In this document: positions 17,142 to 29,346 of the stretch, one piece after another
How the letters are laid out: each line of letters starts with the position of its first letter
How positions within the stretch are numbered: the stretch's first letter is position 1
The notes under the pieces: generated by a model
What the model was told of the DNA's origin: nothing
The model's database searches: none
What the model saw: the letters and a program-made list of their open reading frames with translations, nothing else
DNA from: Vespa crabro
Taxonomy: Eukaryota; Arthropoda; Insecta; Hymenoptera; Vespidae
Length of the DNA stretch: 64,000 nt
Direction of reading: 5' to 3'
Assembly: GCF_910589235.1 (NCBI RefSeq)
Contig: NC_060961.1
Location: 3,548,501 to 3,612,500 of the forward strand
Program-made: the position numbers and the translations under genes

Positions 17142-17795
17142 TAAATCATTATGTAAATGCAATGTATCTTCTTATTACGACCAAAATTAGTGTGCTATTT
17201 TTTTTTAACATTAGACATATTTTCATACAGCTACATAAGCTGTTTATACAGAGAATAGCACTATGCTTCATAATTTTTGTATGGTAAAATTACTATACAT
17301 AAAGCAAAATATTTGTTATTATATGGAAATTTAGTACAATTATGAATTATGCAAGTTGGAATATAGACATTTAAATCTACAGAAGATATGTAGATTATTT
17401 AAGATATCTATTACATCAAATTTATAATTTTGTTTTCAGTTGTTGCTGTAGTATTACTTATTTGTATTATGTTCCTAATACAGCAATGAATTATTTATTT
17501 ATTCTAAATTTCTACATGTTTTTACAGATATTAGTATTTATATTTTCATGTACTAAACAAGAAATTGTTTCCAGTATTTATTTTTAAACAAATAATATGT
17601 AAAAAGTACTGGTCTGTGAACTGATCTAATAACGATTTCTCTTACTTTATCATCAATTTTGTACAGAACGTATTATAGAATAATCTTACGTCTCATTGTA
17701 CAGATATCTTAGATACAGAGTAAATATTTCATCTATAAAAACATATTAATTTTATATTGTTGCAAGTAACGCATAACCCTAGAAGTGATCTATAA

Positions 17796-17835
<40 letters not shown>

Positions 17836-19074
17836 TACAAAAATCTTACAAAACATGATTGACCATAGAAATGATGATTATTATTAACATATGAACCAGT
17901 ATGCAAGAAATAGATAAGCAATACTTCCAGGATGAAAGAAACACTGTTTTATAGAGCCTATTCATATTAATTACATTGAATTATATATACTAATTTATTA
18001 TAAACACATAATAATAAATGATACATAAAAAATATAATAGTTTATATATACAGACATATTAAAGAAATTATAAAATATACTCTAAACTGAGGAGAAGATT
18101 AAGAAGAATAACATATAAAATAGTGATCATGGTAACATTTTGTATATAAGTAATGAACGCAATATATAACAAAGTTATTTTTATAGTGAGGTTTTTAAGA
18201 TTTCATTTATTACAAGAATGAACAATTTCATCTTCGAAAATAAACAAAACATGATTTTACATAAACTAAATACAATACATATTTTTATGACAAAAAAATT
18301 ATAAGGTGCCTCTTTATAAATATATTTGCGTTCAATATTTTCAAAACTAATGCTTTTCAAAAACATTATACTTGCATACCATGTTCAATGGAAATGCTCA
18401 ATCTTTTAATAACATATGTAATTGCATGCATTAAAGATTTTCCATGTCTTGTAATATACCACCTGTGCCTCAGTCTAACATAGCTGAAGTACATATATTG
18501 AGTATTATAAATGCCTTAGAAGATATTAATAAGATAGTTATTCTATAATGCAATGTCAATTATATATTAATATTGATATTGCAATATATGTACACAGGCC
18601 TATAATGCAATAACTATTATTGTTATATGAATATCACTGTCTTCAAAAAATATACTTAGTATCATTTATTAAATAGGAGACTAGAACTTTTTATTTATAG
18701 TGAATTTATTATTAAACAATGAAAATATTTTTAATTATGATTTTAAAAGTTATAAACCAAACAACAACTTTATGGCAGATGGGTAAATTTTTCCATATCT
18801 TAATATCTCTTCGAAGCATGTAATCCTCTTAATGGAATAATTTAATATAAATATGTTTAAATGATTAGTAAATATAATATAATATTAAATAGAATAAATA
18901 AAACTTTAATAAATAATTTTATCTACATACATATATTTCCAATGAAAGAGTGGATGTTTTCTTATAATTTTGCTTATATTTGTATTTTTGTTTTTGTTTA
19001 ATAGAAATATATTTATATACAAGCATATATATACATATATATATACATACATACATATATATATACATACATAC

Positions 19075-19150
<76 letters not shown>

Positions 19151-19692
19151 TTATTTATTTATTTATTTATCTATCCATCTTACCTATATATATATATGAT
19201 TTATTACCATGATCACTATTACTGTTTCGTTAAACGATACTTAGTTGTCGGAATTCAACGATAGAATGACTTATTATTTGTTAAAGTCGCTCAAATCCCT
19301 ACGTGTTTATTGTTTTTTTATGTTTACATTATTATTATTATTATTTAGTATACAGTAGGTTATGTTCTGAAATTAATCGCTACGTTACTTGATGAGGATT
19401 GGTCAATGTTACTATCGATTGAGACAATCAATCGAAATAATAATTTAAACTAACGTGGCGCGAAATATAATCTTTCTTTTTTTTTACATTATCAAACATT
19501 GAATTTATAAAAAATATATATAAATAAATGAGATCATAACATTTTCATTTTATATTAAATTAGTCTATTTACAAAGACTAGTAGGAGTATTATAATCAAT
19601 CCTGGTGCGAGAGAAATGGAACAGCTTTTAAACAAATTAAAATCTGAAACATTTTAATTATTATTAATTGATATAAAATAAATAATAAGATA
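17142..19692. other. PCYT1 3' UTR and intergenic DNA, no gene seen
   Basis: AT-rich sequence between two convergent genes. It holds a (TA)n tract at 17796-17830 and a longer compound repeat at 19021-19170. The long open frames across the latter are only repeat translations. Confidence 0.6.
19021..19172. repeat. Compound microsatellite (TACA)n/(TA)n/(TTTA)n
   Basis: Interspersed TACATACA and TATA units pass into about 60 bp of pure TA and then TTTA tetranucleotides. Confidence 0.9.
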
Positions 19693-22600
19693 CTATTTAT
19701 TTTTCATACTTTTGTCATTAGGATCTCGTACTCCGCATTGCCGATGCCCTAATGTTGCTTTTCTCTTTGACGGTATATATCCTGGTATATATAAACTTGG
19801 AGCTTCTAATTTCCCAGTCGACATTAATTTACTGAAATCCTGTTCTAATTTATTGGCTATTGGACCTAAATATCAAAATGTATATGTAAAATAATATGTT
19901 GTATCTATGAACAAAAAGCAAACTTACACAAACCTTTAAAGTGTATCAAAAATTGAATACAAGCTCCATTGTGTAATATTTTAGTTTTTCTGCTATCGAT
20001 AGACAACATCCATTCAGGAATACCCATTACTTTTCTTACATCTTCCAAGAATTGTGCTCTAAAAGAAAACAAAATATAGTAAATTTGTTAAAATAATTGT
20101 TGCTATGGTTTACTTTTTTTTAAAAGTATATCTACACGACAAAACGAGGTGGTTTTCTTATATTTGCATATTTTACTATATCGTTGTCCGGTTCAATATT
20201 AGCACAAGCAAATCTATTATTTCCAAAATCTCTGTCCATAATAACGATTGATTTTCCCATCGCAGAAACTGGCCCATCTAATGGAAAATTTGGATCTGTG
20301 AAAACTCGTCTTTCCATTCCTATATTGATTGGTCCCAAACGAGATGAAATGTCGCCTACTTGACATCTTAAAGGCAAATCAGGACCACATTCTTGTCTAT
20401 ACAGATCTTCCTGTTTCAAATTATTGTTGTTATTTAGTACGCTTGAATAATTAACGATGTATGAACAAGAAAAATATAAATAATTTTACATTCAAAGGAT
20501 CTGCTAATTGAGTAAAATAAGGATTCCATATGTATCCACCTGCGACACATCTAGTATCTTTTACTTTTACAGCCGCATCCACTCCAACAGGATTAACGTA
20601 TATAGCCCAATTGTGATTCTTTGTCTGTTAAATAAAAAGATTCAAATATTATGTTGTGAAATATATTTTTCAGAATAAAGAAAAGAAAAAATAATATATT
20701 TTTACAATATTACGATCATGATTTCCTGGATGTCGTAATTTGACTTCAATTACTGTTTCACTTTGACTACCATCTTTATATGCCAGTTGTGACTATAACA
20801 ATAATTATATATTAATTTATTTATTAAGATTCTAACTTATATTTAATAATGAATAATAATAAATAATATACCATTTTAACATAACCGTAGGCAAATCCTT
20901 GTGGATGATGGAACGAAGCAATTGCTCGTAATTCTACCGCTTCAGATGGTGCATATCCTCTTTCTATCGTAGAACAGGCCCATCTACAATAATAAATAAT
21001 GTTATTATATATACTCTTTTGTTTCTAATATTTTACCTTAGATTTTTTTCTTTTTTATGAATCACTACACTGTGACCAAAAATGCTTCTAGGTCCGAACA
21101 ATGGAAGCAAGGTGTCGTTGTAACTCGTTATATATTTTTTTCTGTTATCTAAAGTACCAAATTTTCCGCTAAGGTCTCCCATTTCATATTGATCCGATGT
21201 ACCTTCCCTAGAGCCTGGAATGTTACTTGAATTCACACCCAACGGATTCCAGTAATTATATAAAGATGTAGCTTCGCAAGGGAATTCTAAATCTATTTCT
21301 ACCGGAGTCTGTGATTATAAAATATTTTAAATATTTAAAATATCAATATTATTTCTTTTAAGAACTACATTGAAACAGGTTACCATATGTATGTGATATC
21401 CGCTCATTTTTCCATCAAGTCCTTCAAGATTAATTTCAATGTCCGTGACATCGTATTCGCTTTGTTGAATGAATTCCAATTTTCCTCTTATATGAACAGG
21501 TTCACCATTACCAAACCAATCTTTAGCAATTGCTTTTAATCTATATAATCCACCAATCCTATAGAAGATATTTTGTTGAAATTTAATTTTAATGTTCCAA
21601 TATGAATTAATGAAATTTTTTTTTGATTTACGTCGAACAAGCGAGTCTTTCTCCTCTTGCAATTGGTCCATGATCATCGTAAATTACTAAACTCTTTCCT
21701 AAAATACTATTTCGTCCAGAAAGTGGCAACATCGTATCTGTGAAGAGTTTTCTTGTTAGAACAGGTCCATAGATCTTTTTCCCAGCAATTTCGAGTTTGC
21801 CATGTCTTGTTAGGTCACCCAATCGACATAACGAGACTTCAACTGTTGAACAATATTTCGTATGATTTGGATCCCAGTCGACCTAATAAATATTTATACT
21901 CTTGATTATTTGTTATTTGTAAAATTTCTTTAAAGATAATTCATTTTGCAATTATTACTTTATGAGGATTGTAAGGTGCACCAGCGCTTAGACATCTGCC
22001 AGTCCAATTATAATAATCTTTTCCAGGAGGATTATCGTGTACCATCCATCTGAAAATAATCGATAATACAATTTCTATCATATATTTTTCTTTCATGTAT
22101 GTCTAACATCTACTACCTATGCTCGGCTGAATTATTCAGCGCACTACCATCGGCATGAACTAAATTTTCAATTATAATAGTTGTATCAGCTTCAGGATTG
22201 TTTTTTGGTTGACGGAATATTATTTTTCCTACTATTGGATATCTAAAGATCACTTGTGCCGTAAACATAGGGATTTGTCCTGCATTTTGTGGTAAATGAA
22301 GAGCAAAAGTACCACATACCCATGGTATTATACCTTTATTATCAGTTTCATTATACCTTATTAAAAAAAATAGAAGAAAGAAAAAAGAAATTATTAACTA
22401 ATCTTATATTTTATTATAAAACGTATTATTTCAATATATTATCTCACTTGTGAATTACAAGAGATCGATGAACGATACTATGAATTCCTGACAGTGGCAG
22501 ATATACGTCCCAATAAATACCATGCAATTTTGCACTTCCAGGTAAAATATCAGTATGATAAGATCCTTCCTTGCGACCTTGAAGCTTTCCTGACAAATCA

Positions 22601-24413
22601 CCAATGCTATATTGATCCTGAGTTCCTAAACCTGCTGGTGGTACTGTCTTCTCGTCGATCTTAGTCGGATTGTACATGTTTTTAGTTGTCAAACACGGTT
22701 CTCCGATATCTTCTAAAAATTTAGCTGGTTCAGGTGGTAGTTCATGTATCCTGTAATATGCTACTTTAGTGGCATAACGTAGTCTCGTTTCTAAATTGAC
22801 TGGTGTCAGAGATATATTGATCCATGTCGGATTAAACGGAGTTTCTTGGCTTAATGTCATCTCACCTTTTATGCCACGAGAACTAATTAATGTTCTGAAA
22901 CATGTATTTTTTGTCTTTTACTATAATCTATGCTGAAAATTGCAGTACAAATAAATTTAAGTATGCATATTAATGTCGAAACAGAAATGTAGCTATATTC
23001 CGTCTAATCATACTTGGCAAGAATCGGTTTACGATGATTGATCTTAGCACAAGCCAAGAACGAGTCGTCGTGCGTAGGGTGAAAAATAACTAAGTACAAT
23101 AATCGATGTGGTCCAAGAAGATCAGCCGGTAGAAGTGATAATTCTGGATCTCTATAAGAAGTCTTATATTTTGGATTTTGTTTTACGGCAACTTTTATTT
23201 TACCTAAACGCATGTCAACATCACCGATAGATTTGCCAGGACCAGCATTATCTGGATCGAAAACTGTTTGAAGTATATTGCAACTTGATTTATCTAAAAC
23301 ATATTAAATAAGATTATGTACAAAACATATTAAATAAGATTATGTACAAAATTAACGAATATAGACAAAAATATATTTCATTTTTCGTACCTTTGCCAAT
23401 GTTAAAAATATCAGTCACATAAATTTTCCAGTGATGTTCTGTATAATCTATTTGTAACTTTTGGTTATTGATATGATGCAAATCGGCATAAATGATAGTA
23501 TCGGTGGTATTGTCACCAGCTTGACCACCAAGCCATCGGAACCAAACTGTTCCAGCTACTGGGCCGTAAAAACGAGCTTCGGCGAATTTCTCTGTATTTT
23601 TCTCAAAAACCTACGGGTCTGGCGTTTATTAAAAGACATCCGGCATTCAACGTAAAAGAAAATTTTTATTTAGAAAAATATCATAAATTACCGTGATAGA
23701 AGCACAAATTATTCTGGACGTATAGGAATCTTTTAGTAATAGACCTTTACCCCATAATCCCTTTTCACCAGTTAGAGTTACACCTGGAACTTCAACAGAA
23801 CCTGTTTCATTCCCAGGCATTTCCAATGGACCAACTAGATCCGTCAGATCAATTATGCTACGAGCAATAGATAAATTATAAAGCTAGAAGAAATATATTT
23901 AAGCCAAAATATATAAGCATATTTCAAATACCTTTCTCCAAGATGACGACGACTGCATCGATCGTCTATGACTGTGTAGTCGACAGGAAATTGTGTAATA
24001 GACCAGAACCATTGTTGATCTGGATACTGAAGTGTCGTTTGTAAAGCGAATCGAATTCTTATCGACTTCTCTGTTTTTTGTTCAAATCGGACTTCTCCAT
24101 GAAGACCACCAGCGGATATATAAGCTGCTAGCTTGAGTGCATTTCCTGATATCACTGTATACATACATCGGAATGTTTTAAGAACAAATATTGTCTTTCT
24201 TCGCAATACATCTAATTAAAGTAGTAAAAATTACATCGAATTTACAACTCTAATGAAATAAATTTCTAAATTTATTAAACAAAATAAATCTGTTCTTCGC
24301 ATGTGTTCCTAATATATTATCATTTTTGAAGGATGATTCACAGTAATCATATTACACATCGATGAACATTAACGCTTTCACTCACCATAACTTAATAAAA
24401 AAAGCCACCACAT
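19693..24413 (-). CDS. Secreted copper/zinc-SOD-like repeat protein (about six SOD-like repeats)
   Basis: Seventeen exons on the minus strand: 24413-24386, 24154-23932, 23857-23692, 23610-23391, 23293-23014, 22894-22448, 22356-22117, 22049-21959, 21882-21632, 21558-21384, 21308-21037, 20983-20872, 20792-20706, 20624-20490, 20410-20136, 20058-19928, 19865-19693; about 1101 aa. It starts MWWLFLLSYVISGNA, a short signal peptide. Repeats show the Cu/Zn-SOD C-terminal pattern: GD(L/I)S/T, then LPL.G...I.G.S.VI, then .R.AC..I, seen at CQVGDISSRLG..FACANI, MGDLSGKFG..WACSTI, LGDLTRHGK..LACSTI and GDVDMRLG..FLACAKI. The Cu-ligand loop equivalent appears as GYHIHM, HRWMVHDNP, YYRIHELP, HHWKIYVTD, HNWAIYVNP and WFWSITQFP. 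This architecture fits metazoan copper-only SOD-repeat proteins. Exon 4 begins at a weak acceptor; the exon 16 donor could be 19934 instead (two residues fewer). Confidence 0.8.
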
Positions 24414-24852
24414 TATCGACAATTATTAAAGATCTTTTATAGCATTTTCTTTATCTTAAATTGATCTTTTGATTCGTTAACTCACATGGTTCGCCATACG
24501 GCAGAAAACTGTAGACTTACAACGGTGGCCAGTCAAGGTAACGCCTCGTACTTTCTTATTTCTTTAAACGGATATGGTGGGAGTCTTGAGAAGAGAACGA
24601 TGACCTTTGCATAAGAAAGTGGGACCTGGCGGTATGTCATCTGGAGGAATGATTTTCAAAGCGAAGAAATAATCAACAATAATTTTTATGAATTGTAGGA
24701 AAGATTTGTCTTATTACTCGAGAAAAAATAAAATTTGACTATCAATTAATTGCATAAATATTATTGGATATCTGTCAAAAATTTGAATGTTAATAAAATA
24801 ACCTTACTTGGATCTAAAAATTAATCGTCTTAACGAAAACAGAAGGATAGAA
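24414..24852. promoter_or_regulatory. Divergent interval between SOD-repeat gene and orphan gene
   Basis: About 440 bp between two start codons on opposite strands. The stretch 24480-24660 is less AT-rich than the flanks. No motif I would name; a shared promoter is inferred from orientation. Confidence 0.35.
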
Positions 24853-25713
24853 ATGATTAATAGTCAAGAAGAATTACAATCTATTTTTAATACGATGAAA
24901 GTATTTATGACTTTTGATTTTATACGAAAATTACTACGATGTATTACATTTTATATAGGAAACTGTATAGACAGAGTCGTGTGAGTAATGATATATCGTA
25001 TATATTTTTATTTTAACATTGTTAATGAAAAAAATTATTTAATGAATATTTTCTATTAGACATTATCAAAAAGATGTAATAATAAGACGATTAAAAAGAA
25101 GAAAAAAACGACTTTTTGAAGGTTGTAATTATAGAGGCAAAAATATTAAATGTAAATGTAATTGTAACAGATGCACGTAAGTAACAAATATTATTTAAAT
25201 TATATAAAATTATTAAGATCTGTATGTGCATGTAATTATAAAGGATGGTTCTTCCAGTAAATACAGAAATATCTGTAGCCGTGTTTTAGAAACTGACTTT
25301 ATGACAAACATTTGCGATAATCGACCAACTAAAAATGAAATGTATGTACGATTAAATAATTATATTATATTTTATTATTAATAACATAATATCTTTAATT
25401 GCATTACAAATTAAAAACTACGATTGATAATAATTTCATATAGTAAGCGAACATCATCGTTGTTTATAATTTTATAAATATTTTATTCATATTTTGTTGT
25501 TTTAGTTGTACAGATAAGGATCAAGTTCGTCCATGGACATTGGAGCAGACACAACCACAGGATCACAGAGATGTGTATTTTATCATTTACTTTTCATACT
25601 TGTTCTTTACATGGATCGCCTGTTTGACAGCAAAATTTATTTTTCACATAAACTGGACAGCATCCAGCAGTAGTTACAAATGTTTTTTGCTAAATGTTCC
25701 AATAAAACTTTAA
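24853..25713 (+). CDS. Small orphan gene, Lys/Arg- and Cys-rich, four exons
   Basis: Not recognised. Exons 24853-24980, 25060-25176, 25258-25341 and 25506-25713 have donors GTGAGT, GTAAGT and GTATGT, acceptors after T-rich tracts, and phases that match at every junction (178 aa). The protein opens MINSQEELQSIFNTMK, then has a basic patch (RRLKRRKKRLF), then a cysteine cluster KCKCNCNRC, then further single cysteines, and near the end a hydrophobic stretch FIIYFSYLFFTWIACL. The last exon may instead end at a GTGTAT donor at 25575, in which case the hydrophobic part is lost and the gene could run on into the exons at 25.9-26.3 kb. Coding status rests on the splice structure, not on homology. 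Confidence 0.45.
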
Positions 25714-25903
25714 AACCCATAATCCTTTAATGATAAATTTCATTAGAAATTCAATTTTTTGCATTAAGTTTGATAATGAGCGTTCAAATTAACTTTATCA
25801 ATTAAAAAGATAACGATCAACGAAATACGGTGACGATATTTGAAGGAAAGCTCTCGATCTTATGGACGGCTGGGCATGGTGGACGAAAATGCAGTAAAGT
25901 ACA

Positions 25904-26289
25904 ATGCGCATGCCGTTGCTGCAACATGACACAACAATCCCAACCAAATCCGTATGTTCATCGGCAAATTCTTGTTTCTATTTCGAATCTTGTAATTCGT
26001 TGACTAAATTAAATGAAGAATTGGATGAAATGCAAACTGATAATTCTACAATTACTGAAGTTATCAGCAAGTACGAATTATATTTTTTGAGTATTTTTTA
26101 TTAAATTTTAAACTTGCCAATTTACGAGAAGGATGATATGAAATGAATCGATTTCCATTGATCCTGATATCAGTATTTTTTTTTTTTAACAGGCTTTCAA
26201 AGCATACAAAAGTAGACAAATGTTCACAGTCACCTTATGAGGTTTCTAAATCGGATTCCAAGATTGAATTTGGCCGAGATAAGAACTAA
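25904..26289 (+). CDS. Possible second orphan ORF or 3' exons of the preceding gene
   Basis: Two segments join in phase: 25904-26080 (MRMPLLQHDTTIPT..) and 26193-26289, through AA|GTACGA and a T13-AACAG acceptor, to a stop at 26287-26289. The result is about 90 aa, Ser/Lys/Asp-rich (ELDEMQTDNS, KSDSKIEFGRDKN). In another frame over the first segment is a cysteine run (KCSKVQCACRCC) that resembles the KCKCNCNRC of the upstream gene, so the true exon/frame layout here is unresolved. No family recognised. Confidence 0.3.
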
Positions 26290-26424
26290 GTGTGTGTATG
26301 TGTGTATGTGTGTGTGTGTGATGATTCAGATTTAAAGAATGTCATTATATGCAGTATAAAATCTGTTATTGTTTGTTCTTTAAAAAAAAATATATATATA
26401 TATATTATAATATATATATTATAG
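26290..26424. repeat. (TG)n and (TA)n microsatellites
   Basis: A (TG)n run with TA variants at about 26290-26320 and a (TA)n run with an imperfect inverted copy at about 26388-26424. Confidence 0.8.
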
Positions 26425-27060
26425 ATTAATAAATTAATATAGGCATTATAAATAATGAAGGACAAAATCGGGCACTGTAATAAATTTCAGTGTTAGGGTT
26501 GCATCTTTTTAGATCGTTTTTTCTAATCAATATTTATAAAATTATGATTTTAATCTTTAATCATAATGCTGATATTAATCACATTGTTAATCTAGGAAAT
26601 ATATATAGATTACCCGATATCATGAAAGTGCAGTGGCATGTAGTGGCTCTCAAATATCGGGCAGTTATTTTCGGTATCCACGTGCTTTGGATATCGGAGC
26701 ACAGATCGAAAACGAAAGCCAAAAATAATGAATCATCGTCAAAAACTACAATTCTTTGACTGAAATTAAAATTCTATCATATGCCAATGTATAGAAAGAA
26801 CTATAGAAAATATTTATCATTCATTTCGATTTGTTTAGAAGGAATATTATATTTCTTTTTAAATAAATCTAAAACCGTAATGCGTGACGCAATACAGGAC
26901 GGACAGTTCTTTTTTTCATCTTGGCATTTCCAATCCGTAAATAAAAACTAAAAATGACTTCAGTTGAAAAGTTCTAGATTACGTATGATCAAACAAAAGT
27001 ACAAAGAAGAGCTATTGCATACGCACCAGAGAAAAATACGAGAATTTTACGTGAGAACCA
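26425..27060. other. Intergenic stretch with a GATATCGG module array
   Basis: No convincing gene. It contains four copies of a CCGATATC/GATATCGG-like octamer in alternating orientation (26613, 26653, 26671, 26689), which form two neighbouring foldbacks. The 90-codon open frame across it (26490-26759) has no recognisable motif. Confidence 0.4.
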
Positions 27061-27570
27061 AAATAAACCTATAAGACGATCGACAATATGGAGTCGCAAG
27101 ATATTACTAATGGCGGATGTGCGGAAAGACAAAGAGAGGAAGCCAAGTTTCTTCCTGATCGACGTATAAACGTAGCAGATCGTTTCAATCGTATACGAGG
27201 GGTAATGGAATCATCCGTTATCTTTGTTCGTTTCCAGGGGCACCCTTGACTTATATTTTCGTTCTGAAAAGCGGATCCCGATAGCGCGAAAGAACAGGGC
27301 GGTAGACAGGCACCAGTCGCGCCGCCGTTCCTACGGTCCTCGGCAAACTGTTTTAGTCGAAACGTCGAAAGGTTCGCTATTTTGAGGTGGCTCGCACTAA
27401 ATATGGTCAGATAGGCGTTGGCGTTGTACCCGGGCTGGGCACCCCTGTTTGAGCAGAACACGATGGTGGGGGAATCCACCAAAGTTACTTAGACAAGTTC
27501 ACCTCTATGATTCGGACAGTTGGTTAGTTGTGACCATCTCGTACAATCCTCTTAGAAACCAACTGTAGAT
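27061..27570 (+). promoter_or_regulatory. Mlc2: GC-rich upstream region and 5' UTR of Mlc2
   Basis: About 500 bp of unusually GC-rich DNA for this window, directly upstream of the Mlc2 first exon. It holds a CArG-like box CTAAATATGG at 27397-27406 (serum-response-factor type; one base off consensus), reasonable for a muscle gene. The 5' UTR probably occupies roughly the last 90 bp. A long open frame on the opposite strand (27069-27482) looks like a by-product of base composition. Confidence 0.4.
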
Positions 27571-29311
27571 ATGGTAAGTAGGTACCGGTGTTGTTAATGA
27601 GGTACCATTATCAACCCGTAAAACTTAATTGCGGAAAGAAAAGACAACGGCGATTTTTCATGGAATTTTTTGCGAAGCATAATATTCAAATTTATATTTC
27701 TACCTTACGGGAAGATCAAGGAAGAACGCAACATGTTGTCTAAACGTGATAGCTTGATTAGTGGCCGAAGAATCGATGCCAAAACGTGTCGTACCACGAC
27801 GCTGGATTCCACGAGGATGATCGATCGATGGATTACGCGGTGTGTGTCGTAAATAATATGCCAAGTGACGTATCGATGAATGGAGTGCAGCTTGCAGCCT
27901 CCATGATCGCGGATTGTGTTAATGGAGTGCAAGAGTGGTCTCCGTTAAGCTCTTGGCCGTTCGCCATTTCATACTTTGGTGCCACTTCCGTTTATTTTTT
28001 CATTAGCCCTTAGAATATGGTGTACCTGTTATTTATCTTTATCTAAAAAATCATAAGGATTTATATTTTTCTTGATAATTCATATGAGTTTTTAAGATAT
28101 TTCATGTATCATGCTTTCGGCATTGTCCACATGTTTTTTTCAGCAAATTCGTCACCGTAAAGACGATAACGTTACACTGTTTTTCTCGTTATATCAATGA
28201 CAAACCTAAAACAAATTTCCAATTATAACATTGTTCTCATCTCTTTTATATAAAAAATTATAGGAAGATCATTAAAAAAGCACTCATTTCTACCAAAAAT
28301 TTGATTGAGTCGAACTATAATCTATAATAAAAGAACGAGTATTTCTTCAACTGCGTGTGGCTGTTTATAAAAATACCAGAATTATGTAATGATCGTAACT
28401 CGAGAGGCGGCGTACCGTCGAGACGATCGGTCTATATACGTCTTGGCTGCATGTCGACAGTACTACTAATAGGGTGGTTCTATTTTTAGTATCAGCAAAC
28501 GATATCTTCTGAATTTTCCCTAGCGACTTTCGGATCGAGTCATAGCTCATAACTTCTATCGAAGAATTTGTATTTATCAATTCATAAAAAATTTCTTTCC
28601 CATTTTTGAAATTAAACAAATACAAGAACGAGCAAATAAATGGAGTCAAATCTTGGAAACATTTCAAGGAACGCTTTTTTCAAAATCTATATGGTCAAAA
28701 TATTCCGTTCTCGTTGTACACGTGGTAACAGGTTCCAATTGGATACAATACAAACTTTTGAGAATACATAAAATTATGAGAGACCACCTGTTGCGTCGGT
28801 ATCATCACAAGATGATCTCTTCTGATAATTATAAATATATCGATTTACTTAATCGATTACCTTAACTCATAAACTAATCTCATATAAACGACATTAAACT
28901 CATTTGTCAAAGAAATAAATAATATAGCGACGGAAAAGTGTTTAATTCGACAAGAAAATCATACATTTTAGGCGGATAAGGAAAAGAAGAAGAAGACCAA
29001 AAAGAAGGAAGAGGCAGCTCCGGCGCCTCCTCCTCCAGAACCTGAGCCAGCACCGGCTGAAGAAAAACCACCAACCCCGACTGGTACCCCTAAGGAATCT
29101 GGATCCGCAAGGGCGAGCAGTCGTGGTAGCCGAAGGGCTAAGCGTAGCGGTTCCAGTGTCTTTTCTATGTTCACTCAGAAACAGGTCGCTGAGTTTAAAG
29201 AGGTACGTTTGTACGAATAAAAAAGTCAAAAAAGATAGGATGAACGAATAGGACACTTTCTTTTTGATAAATTAATTATTAGAAAGTTAAGAATTCTCAA
29301 TTTAAATGAGA

Positions 29312-29346
<35 letters not shown>

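Noticed and set aside
18906..19264. Overlapping 60-95-codon frames of IY and HIY repeats
   Set aside because: Direct translations of the TA/TACA microsatellite on both strands.
26490..26759. 90-codon plus-strand frame over the GATATCGG array
   Set aside because: Half of it is AT-rich filler and the rest translates the foldback; no homology recognised.
27069..27482. 137-codon frame on the minus strand upstream of Mlc2
   Set aside because: No recognisable motif, no splice context, and explained by the GC-rich composition of the Mlc2 upstream region.
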